Source of the DNA: Amycolatopsis thermalba
Lineage (GTDB): Bacteria > Actinomycetota > Actinomycetes > Mycobacteriales > Pseudonocardiaceae
Length of the DNA stretch: 64,000 nucleotides
Direction: 5' to 3'
Assembly: GCF_003385215.1 (NCBI RefSeq)
Contig: NZ_PQHW01000013.1
Coordinates: forward strand, 1 to 64,000
Each line of letters starts with the position of its first letter. Within the stretch, counting starts at the first letter, position 1. The position numbers and the translations under genes were made by a program. Positions 1-7,580 of this stretch are shown in pieces. Below the pieces are notes generated by a model. The model made no database searches, was not told the DNA's origin, and saw nothing but the letters and a program-made list of their open reading frames with translations.

Positions 1-119
1 GGGCTGGGAAGCTGACCGCAGTTGGTGGGCGGGGCTGGTTCGCGCGGCGGGCTGGGAAGCTGACCGCAGTTGGTGGGCGGGCCTGGTTCGCGCGGCGGGC
101 CGCAGATGGTGGGCGCACA
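1..119. repeat. 48-bp tandem repeat and gene-free start of window
   Basis: The first 96 bases are two nearly identical 48-bp units (1-48 and 49-96, one visible difference), and a third, partial unit follows with the GGTGGGC core. A shorter repeat, GTGGCTGGCGGGTGG, occurs at about 119 and again about 30 bp later. From 1 to 404 I see no convincing gene: open frames here lack a ribosome site and consist of low-complexity Gly/Arg/Trp residues. This looks like an intergenic repeat tract cut by the window edge. Confidence 0.7.
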
Positions 120-404
120 GTGGCTGGCGGGTGGGTCGTGGCGCGCACCGTGGCTGGCGGGTGGAGCTGGCGCTCGCGCCGAGCCGTGAGGTCGACCGCG
201 GTCCCGGGTAGCCGCAGTTGGTGGGCTCGCGGGCCGAGCGCGGCTCGGGGCCCGGCACGCCCGCGGCTGGGGTGCGGGGGGCCAGAGGTGATGCGCCGGT
301 GAGGGCACGTGCCGGACCGGCTGTAGCCTCAGCCACAAAGCGGAATCCTCGCCCCGTTTGAGTCGTTGGTGCCGGTGACACACCTTCGACCCGTGGAGTG
401 CATC

Positions 405-1409
405 ATGACCACCACCGCGACCGAGATCCGGCTGGCCTCACGGCCGCATGGCTCGCCGACCTTGGAGAACTTCGACATCGTCGACGTCGAGGTGCCGCGG
501 CCTGGCCCCGGCCAAGCGCTGGTCCGCAACCTGGAAATCAGCGTCGACCCCTACATGCGGGGGCGGATGAGCTCCGCCAAGTCCTACGCGCCTCCGTACG
601 AGGTCGGCAAGGTGATGCTGGGCGGTGCGGTCGGCGAGGTCGTCGAATCGAACACCGACTCGCTGCGGCCCGGTGACCTGGTGCTGCACGGCTTCGGCTG
701 GCGGTCGCACGCCCTGGTCACCGCCGAGCAGGCCGCCAAGATCGACGCCGGCCTGGCGCCGCGCGAGGCGTACCTCGGGGTGCTCGGCATGACCGGCCTC
801 ACCGCCTACGCCGGGCTCACCGAGATCGCCCGGTTCACGCCGGGCGACACCGTGTTCGTCTCGGGAGCCGCCGGTGCGGTCGGCTCCGTCGTCGGGCAAC
901 TGGCGAAGCTGAAGGGCGCCAAGCGGGTCATCGGCAGCGCCGGCTCCGCCGCGAAGGTCCGCCACCTGATCGACGACCTCGGATTCGACGCCGCGTTCAA
1001 CTACAAGGACGCGCCCGTCGCCGAGCAGCTGGCACAGGCCGCGCCCGAGGGCATCGACGTCTACTTCGACAACGTCGGCGGCGAGCACCTCGAAGCAGCC
1101 ATCGCCTCGGCGAACGTGCACGCCCGCATCGCCGTCTGCGGCATGATCTCGATCTACAACCTCACCGAGCCACCCGCCGCGCCGCGCAACCTGGGCCAGA
1201 TCATCGGCAAGCGGCTCGACATCCGCGGGTTCCTCGTCGGCGACCACTACGACCTGCAGCCGAAGTTCCTCGAGGAGGTCGCGCCGCTGGTGCGCGACGG
1301 CCGGCTCAAGTACGAGGAGACGATCGTCGAGGGGCTGCGCAACGCACCGCAGGCCTTCCTCGACCTCCTGGCGGGCGCGAACACCGGCAAGATGCTCGTC
1401 CGCGTCTGA
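405..1409 (+). CDS. NADP-dependent MDR-family oxidoreductase
   Basis: 334 residues, typical of the zinc-free medium-chain dehydrogenase/reductase subgroup that reduces enones and alkenals with NADPH (prostaglandin reductase / CurA type). The N-terminal catalytic domain carries VDPYMRGRM (about 48-56), the Rossmann fold has AAGAVGS (155-161), and FDNVGGE (221-227) is the diagnostic motif of this subgroup. No structural zinc cysteines are seen. I chose the ATG at 405 because GGAG lies at 395-398; an upstream in-frame ATG at 366 has no ribosome site. It stands alone, convergent with purU. The substrate cannot be deduced from sequence. Confidence 0.9.
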   Translation: MTTTATEIRLASRPHGSPTLENFDIVDVEVPRPGPGQALVRNLEISVDPYMRGRMSSAKSYAPPYEVGKVMLGGAVGEVVESNTDSLRPGDLVLHGFGWRSHALVTAEQAAKIDAGLAPREAYLGVLGMTGLTAYAGLTEIARFTPGDTVFVSGAAGAVGSVVGQLAKLKGAKRVIGSAGSAAKVRHLIDDLGFDAAFNYKDAPVAEQLAQAAPEGIDVYFDNVGGEHLEAAIASANVHARIAVCGMISIYNLTEPPAAPRNLGQIIGKRLDIRGFLVGDHYDLQPKFLEEVAPLVRDGRLKYEETIVEGLRNAPQAFLDLLAGANTGKMLVRV

Positions 1410-1440
1410 CCGCCCGGCGCACACACGGCGGCACCAGGAG

Positions 1441-2331
1441 CTAGAACACCACCGTGCGGTTGCCGTGCACCAGCACCCGGCTCTCCAGGTGCCACCGCAG
1501 CCCGCGGGCCAGCGTGATCTTCTCGATGTCGCGACCCTTGCGGACCAGGTCGGGCACGGTGTCGCCGTGGTCGACGCGGATCACGTCCTGCTCGATGATC
1601 GGCCCGGCGTCCAGGTCGGCGGTCACGTAGTGGCACGTCGCGCCGATCAGCTTCACGCCCCGGCGGTGCGCCTGGTGGTAGGGCCGCGCGCCGACGAACG
1701 ACGGCAGGAAGCTGTGGTGGATGTTGATCGCCCGCCCGGACCACGCCTCGCACAGCTCCGGCGGCAGGATCTGCATGAACCGCGCCAGCACGACGGCGTG
1801 CGGATCGTGCTCGTCGACCAGCTTGCGGACCTCGGCGAACGCTTCGGCTTTGTCGCCGGCCGCAAAGGGCACGTGGTGGAACGGGATCCCGTGCGCGCGG
1901 GTGATGTCGGCGAGGTTGTCGTGGTTGCCGATCACCGCGCGCACGTCGACGTCCAGCTCACCGGCCGCGACCCGGCCCAGCAGGTCGTACAGGCAGTGGC
2001 CCTCCTTCGACACCAGGATCACCACCCGGCGCCGCTCCTCGGTGTCCTCGACGCGCCAGTTCGACTCGGCCGACAGCGCCGACGCCACCTCGGCGAAGCG
2101 CGAGCGCAGCTCGTCCACACCGAACGGCAGCGAGTCCGCCCGCACCTCCTGGCGGGTGAAGAACCAGCCGGTGTCCGGGTCGGTGTGGTAGGCCGCCTCG
2201 ACGATCCACCCGCCGTTGTCGGCGAGGAAGGACGACACGCGCGCGACGATGCCGGTGCGGTCGGGGCAGCCGAAGGTGATCACATAACGTCGTTCGGGCA
2301 CCGCTCCATCTTCCCCGGCGCTCCCGCTCAC
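1441..2331 (-). CDS. purU: Formyltetrahydrofolate deformylase
   Basis: 296 residues. Hydrolyses 10-formyltetrahydrofolate to formate and tetrahydrofolate, balancing the one-carbon pool. An N-terminal ACT domain (about 16-90, CPDRTGIVARVSSFL) precedes a formyltransferase catalytic domain (about 103-290). NIHHSFLPSF (203-212) supplies the catalytic Asn and His, and DLDAGPIIEQ (239-248) the catalytic Asp, so the enzyme looks intact. The GTG start overlaps the stop of the upstream gene by 4 nt (GTGA), which suggests translational coupling. It is the last gene of the minus-strand chain that begins with olsB. A second in-frame GTG (VPERRYV) 30 nt downstream is an alternative start. Confidence 0.95.
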   Translation of the reverse strand: MSGSAGEDGAVPERRYVITFGCPDRTGIVARVSSFLADNGGWIVEAAYHTDPDTGWFFTRQEVRADSLPFGVDELRSRFAEVASALSAESNWRVEDTEERRRVVILVSKEGHCLYDLLGRVAAGELDVDVRAVIGNHDNLADITRAHGIPFHHVPFAAGDKAEAFAEVRKLVDEHDPHAVVLARFMQILPPELCEAWSGRAINIHHSFLPSFVGARPYHQAHRRGVKLIGATCHYVTADLDAGPIIEQDVIRVDHGDTVPDLVRKGRDIEKITLARGLRWHLESRVLVHGNRTVVF

Positions 2332-3068
2332 GGTGCGGCCAGGGGCTCCAGGAGACGCACGTCACCGGTCACCGAGGCGTGGCTGGGTCGCCCCCACACC
2401 CGCCGGTACACCGCGTCGGCGGTGCCCGCGACCGTCACGTCGGCCTCGAACGCGGCCGTCACCGGATCGATCGTGCCGGGCTGACCGGGGTGCAGCACGA
2501 CCCGCCACATGCGGCCGGCGTCGGCGGCGTGCACCAGCACCGAACCGGACACGGCGAACTGGTCCCACTTCGCGCGCGTCGGCAGGATCCAGGCGATCAG
2601 CTCGTCGATCCCGTCCGCGGCGAAGGCCGGGCCGAACACCAGCGACGGGACGGCCGACGGGTCGGCGCTGCCGGCCAGCGCGTGCTCGGCGTCCAGCCGG
2701 TGGATCGCCGCCTCGTGCGCCTGCCTGCGGGCCCACGAGCCGGTGGTCCCCGGGTAGCGGCCCCACGGCAGCCACGCCGGCGCCGCCGGATCGGCGAGTT
2801 CGGCCAGCAGTCCGTGCAGCTGCTCGTCCCACCAGGCCAGCAGTTCAGTCCACTCGGCGGGCGGCTGCCCGGGTGTCACGTTCTCGCCACTGGGATGCGC
2901 GATCGCGGACCGGACCCACGACTGGACCTTCGCCAGGTGGCCGACGAGGCGCTGGACAGTCCACTTCGGACAGGTCGGCACCGGCGCCTCCGGCCCGGCC
3001 TTCACCGCGGCCGCTCGCAGGGCCTGGGACTGCGCCTCGATCATCGTCAGGTACTCGGCGTGCTGCAT
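2328..3068 (-). CDS. Maleylpyruvate isomerase family mycothiol-dependent enzyme
   Basis: 246 residues with an N-terminal DinB-like four-helix domain of the mycothiol-dependent maleylpyruvate isomerase type (opening EYLTMIEAQSQALRAAA; CPKWTVQRLVGHLAKV near 33-48) and a C-terminal SCP2-like domain. In the family a His in the helix (the GHL here) and later His/Glu residues (QAHEAAIHRLDAEHAL) bind the metal; these are present. The exact reaction is unknown, but dependence on mycothiol is likely because mshA lies in the same window. The reading frame overlaps the dedA frame by 224 nt on the same strand, and its stop overlaps the purU start by 4 nt. Confidence 0.85.
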   Translation of the reverse strand: MQHAEYLTMIEAQSQALRAAAVKAGPEAPVPTCPKWTVQRLVGHLAKVQSWVRSAIAHPSGENVTPGQPPAEWTELLAWWDEQLHGLLAELADPAAPAWLPWGRYPGTTGSWARRQAHEAAIHRLDAEHALAGSADPSAVPSLVFGPAFAADGIDELIAWILPTRAKWDQFAVSGSVLVHAADAGRMWRVVLHPGQPGTIDPVTAAFEADVTVAGTADAVYRRVWGRPSHASVTGDVRLLEPLAAP

Positions 3069-3663
3069 GCCGTGAGCCTAGCCGCCGCACCACCTCGATG
3101 ACCCCGACCATCAGCAGGCCGATGCCGAACGACAGCAGCAGCCCCTTGGCCGGCTGACCGTTGAAGCTCGCCCCGCCGATCGCACCGATGATCACGGAGT
3201 AGAAGGCCCAGATCGAGGTCCCCACGGCGTCGAGCGCGATGAACCGCGCCCACGGCACGCCCATGCTGCCCGTCGCCAGGCCGCTCGCGACCCGGCCGCC
3301 GGGGATGTACCGGCCCGCGACGATCAGCAGCCCGGCGTGCCGGTCGACCTGTCCGCGGGCCCATTCGTAGCGGTCGTGCTTGCCGCCGCGGAGCCACCGG
3401 GTCAGCGCGGGCGCGGCGCCCCGGCCGACCGCGTGCGACAGGCAGTCCCCGGCGAGCGCGCCGGCGGCCGCGAGCAGCGCGAGCAACGCCAGCCTCGGCA
3501 CGTCCGGACCGAGCAGCACGCCGACCGTGATCACCGTCGTCTCGCTCGGCATGAACGGCAACAGCGCGTCCAGCGCGGCCACCGCGAAGACGATCAGCCA
3601 CAGCCAGGGCGAGGAGAGGGTGCCCTGGAGCAGCTCACCGAAGTGGTCGAGGAAATCAAGCAT
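2845..3663 (-). CDS. DedA family membrane protein, with overlapping C-terminal tail
   Basis: As it reads, 272 residues. Residues 1 to about 195 form a normal DedA protein: several hydrophobic helices, the family signature FMPSETT (about 37-43), and GRYIPGGRVASG near 117-128, which carries the conserved Arg/Gly of the DedA core. DedA proteins are inner-membrane proteins needed for envelope homeostasis and, in some cases, lipid-carrier flipping. After the last helix (GIGLLMVGVIEVVRRL) the frame runs on for about 75 low-complexity Arg/Gly/Ala residues entirely inside the next gene. A TAG lies in another frame at about 3078-3080, just before the next gene's ATG, so the tail may come from an indel. 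The start overlaps the olsA-like stop by 8 nt. Confidence 0.8.
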   Translation of the reverse strand: MLDFLDHFGELLQGTLSSPWLWLIVFAVAALDALLPFMPSETTVITVGVLLGPDVPRLALLALLAAAGALAGDCLSHAVGRGAAPALTRWLRGGKHDRYEWARGQVDRHAGLLIVAGRYIPGGRVASGLATGSMGVPWARFIALDAVGTSIWAFYSVIIGAIGGASFNGQPAKGLLLSFGIGLLMVGVIEVVRRLGSRHAARRVPDDDRGAVPGPASGRGEGRAGGAGADLSEVDCPAPRRPPGEGPVVGPVRDRASQWRERDTRAAARRVD

Positions 3664-4420
3664 GGGCCGGGATCCGGGTGAGCCGGACGGCGTCCTGGGC
3701 CCGCGCGGCCAGCTCGCGCCGGTCGCCGGCGGGGTCGAGCGGCGGGTGCGCGGTCAGTTCGATCCGCAGGTCGCGAGCCCGTGCCACCCGGTTCAGCGAG
3801 GGCAGGAGCGCGTCGTCACCGACGAAGGCCGCGACCGTGCTCGGCTGCCCGCCCTGCGAGTACGCGAAGGTGACCGGCCGCACCGGCGCCCCGGCGTCGA
3901 TCGCGGCCTGGAACGCGGCGCGCCGGAACGTCCCGCCCGGCCCGCCGCACCACGTGGTGCCCTCGGGGAACACGACGACCGACTCACCGTGGCGGAGCGC
4001 GTCGGCCAGCCCGTCGACCACCGCGGGCAGTTCCCGCAGCTCGCGCCGGGCGATGAACCGGGTGCCGCAGGCCTGCGCGAGCGACCCGATGACCGGCCAC
4101 GAGCGCACCTCGCGCTTGGCCAGGAACCCCACCGGGTCGACGGCCAGGATCGCGACGATGTCCAGCCAGGACACGTGGTTCGCCACGATCAGGGTGCCGG
4201 TGCCGGCCGGCACCCGCAGCAGGTCGGTGTTCGCGTCCAGGGTGATGCCGAAGGCGTCGAGCACTCCGCGGGCGTGCGGCCGCAGGTTCCCCCGGCGCAC
4301 CCCGGCGAGGACCGAGCCCAGCGCCAGCCACCGTCGCACGGTCAGCAGTGTGCTGACCTCAGGCAGCCGGTGGGTGACGCAGCGAGGGGTACAAGGTGAA
4401 GTCACGTCCCACGGGTTCAT
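3656..4420 (-). CDS. olsA: Lysophospholipid acyltransferase, OlsA-like
   Basis: 254 residues of the PlsC family. It carries the catalytic H-X4-D motif (NHVSWLD, 81-87), FIARRE (about 122-127) for substrate binding and the FPEGT block (151-155). Directly after an OlsB-like gene, the best reading is the second acylation of ornithine-lipid synthesis (lyso-ornithine lipid to ornithine lipid) at the membrane. A general 1-acylglycerol-3-phosphate acyltransferase role is the alternative. The ATG at 4418-4420 overlaps the upstream stop as ATGA. The open frame extends further upstream, but that part is a low-complexity shadow of the upstream gene. Confidence 0.8.
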   Translation of the reverse strand: MNPWDVTSPCTPRCVTHRLPEVSTLLTVRRWLALGSVLAGVRRGNLRPHARGVLDAFGITLDANTDLLRVPAGTGTLIVANHVSWLDIVAILAVDPVGFLAKREVRSWPVIGSLAQACGTRFIARRELRELPAVVDGLADALRHGESVVVFPEGTTWCGGPGGTFRRAAFQAAIDAGAPVRPVTFAYSQGGQPSTVAAFVGDDALLPSLNRVARARDLRIELTAHPPLDPAGDRRELAARAQDAVRLTRIPAHA

Positions 4421-5139
4421 GAACTCTCCCCGAGGAAGAACCTGCGGTAGCGCTCGCCGATCTGGTCGACCGCCAGCACGGTGAAGAAGTCGGCGACCGC
4501 GAAGTCCGGGTCGTGCGCGGGCGGTCCGCACACCCACGCGCCCAGGCGCAGGTAGCCGCGCAGCAGCGGGGGCACCTGGGCGTAGCTGGGCGGGCGCTCG
4601 GTGCGGGGGAGCGGGATCCACGGCCGGTGCGGCTCGACCCGCAGCTCACCCGGCGGGCGGTGCTTGGTCTGCGCGAGCGCCCAGGTCGCGGCCGCCGAGG
4701 TGCCGCCGTCGGCCAGCGACACCGACGCGCACCCGGCGAGGTAGCGGTAGCCGTGGCCGACGACGTAACGCGCCATCGCCGACCACATCAGGTTGATCAC
4801 CCCGCCCGCGCGGTGGTCCGGGTGCACGCACGAGCGGCCGGTCTCGACCAGGTACGGCCGCAGCGGGGCCAGGCCGTCCAGGTCGAACTCCGACTGCGAG
4901 TACAGCCGCTCGGACCGGCCCGGGGGCAGCAGCCGGTAGGTGCCGACGACCTCGCCGTCGTGGATGACGGCGAGGTGCTCGCACACGTCGTCGAACTCGT
5001 CGGTGTCGAGCCCGCTGGGGTGCGGTGCGGCGCCGAACTCGGTGGTGAACACGCGGTGCCGCAGTCGCTGGCACGCCTGGACGATGTCGGAGTCCGTCGT
5101 GATGACGGCCTCGTACTGTCTGCTGAGGGTCGCGGTCAT
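4417..5139 (-). CDS. olsB: OlsB-like GNAT N-acyltransferase
   Basis: 240 residues of the hemolysin-like / OlsB acyltransferase group. The N-terminal part carries QACQRLRHRVFTTEFG and LDTDEFDDVCEHLAV, both conserved in ornithine N-acyltransferases, and GRSCVHPDHRAGGVINLMW contains the acyl-donor binding region. OlsB joins 3-hydroxyacyl-ACP to the alpha-amine of ornithine, and the PlsC-type gene translated from the overlapping ATGA would then add the ester-linked chain. It is the first gene of a five-gene minus-strand chain. Other amino acids (glycine, lysine) are acylated by relatives, so the acceptor is not certain. Confidence 0.8.
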   Translation of the reverse strand: MTATLSRQYEAVITTDSDIVQACQRLRHRVFTTEFGAAPHPSGLDTDEFDDVCEHLAVIHDGEVVGTYRLLPPGRSERLYSQSEFDLDGLAPLRPYLVETGRSCVHPDHRAGGVINLMWSAMARYVVGHGYRYLAGCASVSLADGGTSAAATWALAQTKHRPPGELRVEPHRPWIPLPRTERPPSYAQVPPLLRGYLRLGAWVCGPPAHDPDFAVADFFTVLAVDQIGERYRRFFLGESS

Positions 5140-5193
5140 GAGGTGATCGTGTCGCCGTGCGCACCGCCTGAGCCAGCAACTTCCGGCAAGATC

Positions 5194-5253
5194 AGGGACA
5201 ACCCGGGGAACGCCCGTACGTGCTGCCCCCGCTACCGAAGTGGGGTTGTCCCT
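5194..5253. terminator. Long-spaced inverted repeat AGGGACAACCC
   Basis: AGGGACAACCC at 5194-5204 is matched exactly by GGGTTGTCCCT at 5243-5253, an 11-bp stem with a 38-nt GC-rich loop. It lies between the methyltransferase stop (5252-5254, minus strand) and the olsB start at 5139. It could end transcription of the methyltransferase gene or act as an operator or leader hairpin for the ols chain. There is no clear T-run. Confidence 0.5.
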
Positions 5254-6052
5254 ACCACCTTTCGGGTGCCACCGTGGCCCACGGCACGGTCAGCTCGCCG
5301 AGCCGGATCCGCCGCGGCCGGGTGAGCACCGGCCAGCCGCGCGCGGCGAGCAGCCGCACGGTCGCCAGCCAGCGGGCGCGGGCGCCGAACGCCTGGTGCG
5401 GCGCCGCGGTCGCCCAGCAGGTGTCCAGTGTGGACAGCAGATCGTGGATCCGCTCGCCCGGCACGTTGCGGTGGATCAGCGCCTTCGGCAGTCGTTCGGC
5501 CAAAGTGGACGGTTGGTCGAGTGAATCCAGGTGGCAGGACAGGGTGAGTGTACGCGGACCGTCGGTGTCCAGGGTGACCCAGGTGGACAGCCGGCCGATC
5601 TCGTCGCAGGTGCCCTCGACGAGCAGCCCGCCCGGGGCGAGCCCGTCCAGGATCAGCTTCCACGCGCCCGCGACCTCGTCCTCGGGGTACTGCCGCAGCA
5701 CGTTGAACGCCCGCACCAGGTTCGGCCGGGTGCCGGCCAGCTCGAACCCGCCCTGGCGGAAGTCCAGCTCCGGCGGCCGCGCGGCCGGCTTCGCCACCGC
5801 GACCCGCTCCGGATCGATCTCCAGCCCGAGCACGCGCACCCGCGGGTGCACCCGCCGCAGCCGGGCCGCCAGCTCGACCGTGGTCACCGGGGACGCGCCG
5901 TACCCGAGGTCCACGACGAGCGGGTCCGGCGCGCGGCGCAGCGCGGCCGACACCTCGGGGGTGCCGGCCAGCCAGCGGTCGACGCGGCGCAGGCGGTTGG
6001 GGTTCGTGGTTCCTCGGGTCGGCGCGCCTACCGGGCCGCGCGCCCCAGCCAT
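5252..6052 (-). CDS. Class I SAM-dependent methyltransferase
   Basis: 266 residues with a class I methyltransferase core. DPLVVDLGYGASPVTTVELA (about 42-61) is motif I, which holds the S-adenosylmethionine carboxypropyl end. LGLEIDPERV (about 75-84) is the acidic post-I loop that binds the ribose. The FNVLRQYPEDEV region is unusual enough that the substrate cannot be guessed. It overlaps the end of the upstream DUF2505 gene by 25 nt, so the two are probably cotranscribed. No signal peptide or membrane segment is seen. Confidence 0.8.
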   Translation of the reverse strand: MAGARGPVGAPTRGTTNPNRLRRVDRWLAGTPEVSAALRRAPDPLVVDLGYGASPVTTVELAARLRRVHPRVRVLGLEIDPERVAVAKPAARPPELDFRQGGFELAGTRPNLVRAFNVLRQYPEDEVAGAWKLILDGLAPGGLLVEGTCDEIGRLSTWVTLDTDGPRTLTLSCHLDSLDQPSTLAERLPKALIHRNVPGERIHDLLSTLDTCWATAAPHQAFGARARWLATVRLLAARGWPVLTRPRRIRLGELTVPWATVAPERW

Positions 6053-6531
6053 TCTCGGCTGAACCGGGCCTCGCGGGCCAGCAGCTTGGTCAGCTCACCG
6101 GCGACGAAGCTCTCCAGCTTGCCGCCGACCAGCGGGATCTTGACCTTGACCTCACCGCGGGTCTCCACCACGGCGCCGTCGCCACGGGGACGCAGCTCGG
6201 TGCGCGCGGTGATCTCGCCGGGCATCCCGCTCACCGTCGCCCGCGCCGTGCCCGTGTAGCCGTCCCCGCTGCGGGTGAAGGTGTGCTCGCGGTCGACGTA
6301 GAGGTCGCCGGGCTGCAGTTTGCGGACGATCTGCGGGAGCTTCTCCGCCTCGATGCCCTGGCGCAGCGTGAAGCGCGCGCCGTCGTCGTCCGCGGAATGG
6401 CTGAGCAGGGCGCTGTTCTTGCCGCCGATCTCGGCGAGGCGGGCGGTCAGCGCCTCCTCGCTCGTCTCGGCCCGGAACACCTCGGAGACGCCGTGGGAGT
6501 ACTCCGCGCGGTGCTCGATACGGGATGCCAT
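6028..6531 (-). CDS. DUF2505 domain protein
   Basis: 167 residues matching the actinobacterial DUF2505 family, which belongs to the START/SRPBCC-like fold and has no assigned biochemical role. Visible family features are the opening ASRIEHRAEYSHGVSEVF, an alternating beta pattern through the middle (VDREHTFTR, ARATVSGMPG, RGEVKVKIPLVG) and a long C-terminal helix (FVAGELTKLLAREA). Start ATG at 6529-6531; TACTGT lies 8 nt upstream, so it may be read from a leaderless mRNA. It is divergent from murB across only 26 bp. Confidence 0.8.
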   Translation of the reverse strand: MASRIEHRAEYSHGVSEVFRAETSEEALTARLAEIGGKNSALLSHSADDDGARFTLRQGIEAEKLPQIVRKLQPGDLYVDREHTFTRSGDGYTGTARATVSGMPGEITARTELRPRGDGAVVETRGEVKVKIPLVGGKLESFVAGELTKLLAREARFSREWLGRAAR

Positions 6532-6539
6532 GAGGCCAG

Positions 6540-6549
6540 ACAGTACCGT
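6540..6549. promoter_or_regulatory. Overlapping divergent -10 boxes of DUF2505 gene and murB
   Basis: The 26-bp gap holds two back-to-back -10-like hexamers sharing two bases: TACTGT on the minus strand (6545-6540), 8 nt before the DUF2505 ATG, and TACCGT on the plus strand (6544-6549), 8 nt before the murB GTG. This spacing is what leaderless actinobacterial promoters show. One RNA polymerase would block the other. Confidence 0.5.
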
Positions 6550-6557
6550 TTGTCCTC

Positions 6558-7580
6558 GTGAGCCGTCTTGACACGCCGACCCAGACGACCCTGGCCGAAC
6601 ACACCACGCTGCGCCTGGGCGGGCCGGCCCGCGCGTTCGTGGTGACCGAGACCACCGAGGACCTGCTGGCCGCGGTGCGCTCGGTCGAGGGCCCGGTGCT
6701 GCTGCTCGGCGGCGGGTCGAACCTCGTCGTCGGTGACGACGGCTTCCCCGGCACCGTGGTCAAGATCGTGACCAGCGGCTGGCGCGTCGACGGCGACGAG
6801 GTCGAGGTCGCGGCCGGGCAGAACTGGGACGAGTTCGTCGCGGCGACCGTCGAGGCCGGGTTCGGCGGGCTGGAGTGCCTGTCCGGCATCCCCGGTTCGG
6901 TCGGGGCGACGCCGATCCAGAACGTCGGCGCCTACGGCTGCGAGGTCGCCGACCTGCTCACCTCGATCCAGTGCTACGACCGCCGCACCGGCGAGGTGCG
7001 CACGATGACCGCGGACGAGCTGGGCTTCGGCTACCGCACGAGCGTGCTCAAGGGCGAAAGCTGGGGGATCGTCCTCAGTGTCCGGTTCGCCCTGCGAACC
7101 GACGGGCTGTCCGCGCCGATCCGCTACGCCGAACTGGCCCGCACGCTGGGGGTCGAGCAGGGCGCGCGGGTCCCGGCGGCCCAGGCGCGTGAGGCCGTGC
7201 TGAAACTCCGCCAGGGCAAGGGCATGGTGCTCGACGCGTCCGACCACGACACGTGGAGCGCCGGCTCGTTCTTCACCAACCCGATCGTCGCCGAGATCCC
7301 GCCGGCGCTGCGGGGCGTGGAGATGCCGCGCTACCCGGCCGACGGCGGCGTGAAGCTGTCCGCCGCGTGGCTGATCGACCGGGCGGGCTTCGGCAAGGGG
7401 TACGCGGGCCCGGGCGGGCGGGTGTCGTTGTCCACCAAGCACACGCTCGCGCTGACCAACCGGGGCGGCGCGAGCACGGCGGACCTGCTGGCGCTGGCGC
7501 GCGAGGTCCGGGACGGCGTGCACGACCGCTTCGGCGTCACACTGCGTCCCGAACCCCTGCTCATCAACTGCGCCCTGTAG
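6558..7580 (+). CDS. murB: UDP-N-acetylmuramate dehydrogenase
   Basis: 340 residues. Reduces UDP-N-acetylglucosamine enolpyruvate to UDP-N-acetylmuramic acid with NADPH and FAD, the second committed step of peptidoglycan synthesis. FAD-binding LLLGGGSNLVV (48-58), GSVGATPIQNVGAYG (113-127), the catalytic-serine segment SAGSFFTNP (234-242) and a C-terminal Glu in RPEPLL (Glu332) are all present, so it looks active. Starts at GTG with TACCGT 8 nt before it. It ends immediately next to the convergent SDR gene, with no gap and no visible terminator. Confidence 0.97.
   Translation: MSRLDTPTQTTLAEHTTLRLGGPARAFVVTETTEDLLAAVRSVEGPVLLLGGGSNLVVGDDGFPGTVVKIVTSGWRVDGDEVEVAAGQNWDEFVAATVEAGFGGLECLSGIPGSVGATPIQNVGAYGCEVADLLTSIQCYDRRTGEVRTMTADELGFGYRTSVLKGESWGIVLSVRFALRTDGLSAPIRYAELARTLGVEQGARVPAAQAREAVLKLRQGKGMVLDASDHDTWSAGSFFTNPIVAEIPPALRGVEMPRYPADGGVKLSAAWLIDRAGFGKGYAGPGGRVSLSTKHTLALTNRGGASTADLLALAREVRDGVHDRFGVTLRPEPLLINCAL

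Noticed and set aside
120-302. Short ORF at the left end
   Set aside because: Low-complexity Trp/Gly/Arg composition in a repeat tract, no ribosome site.
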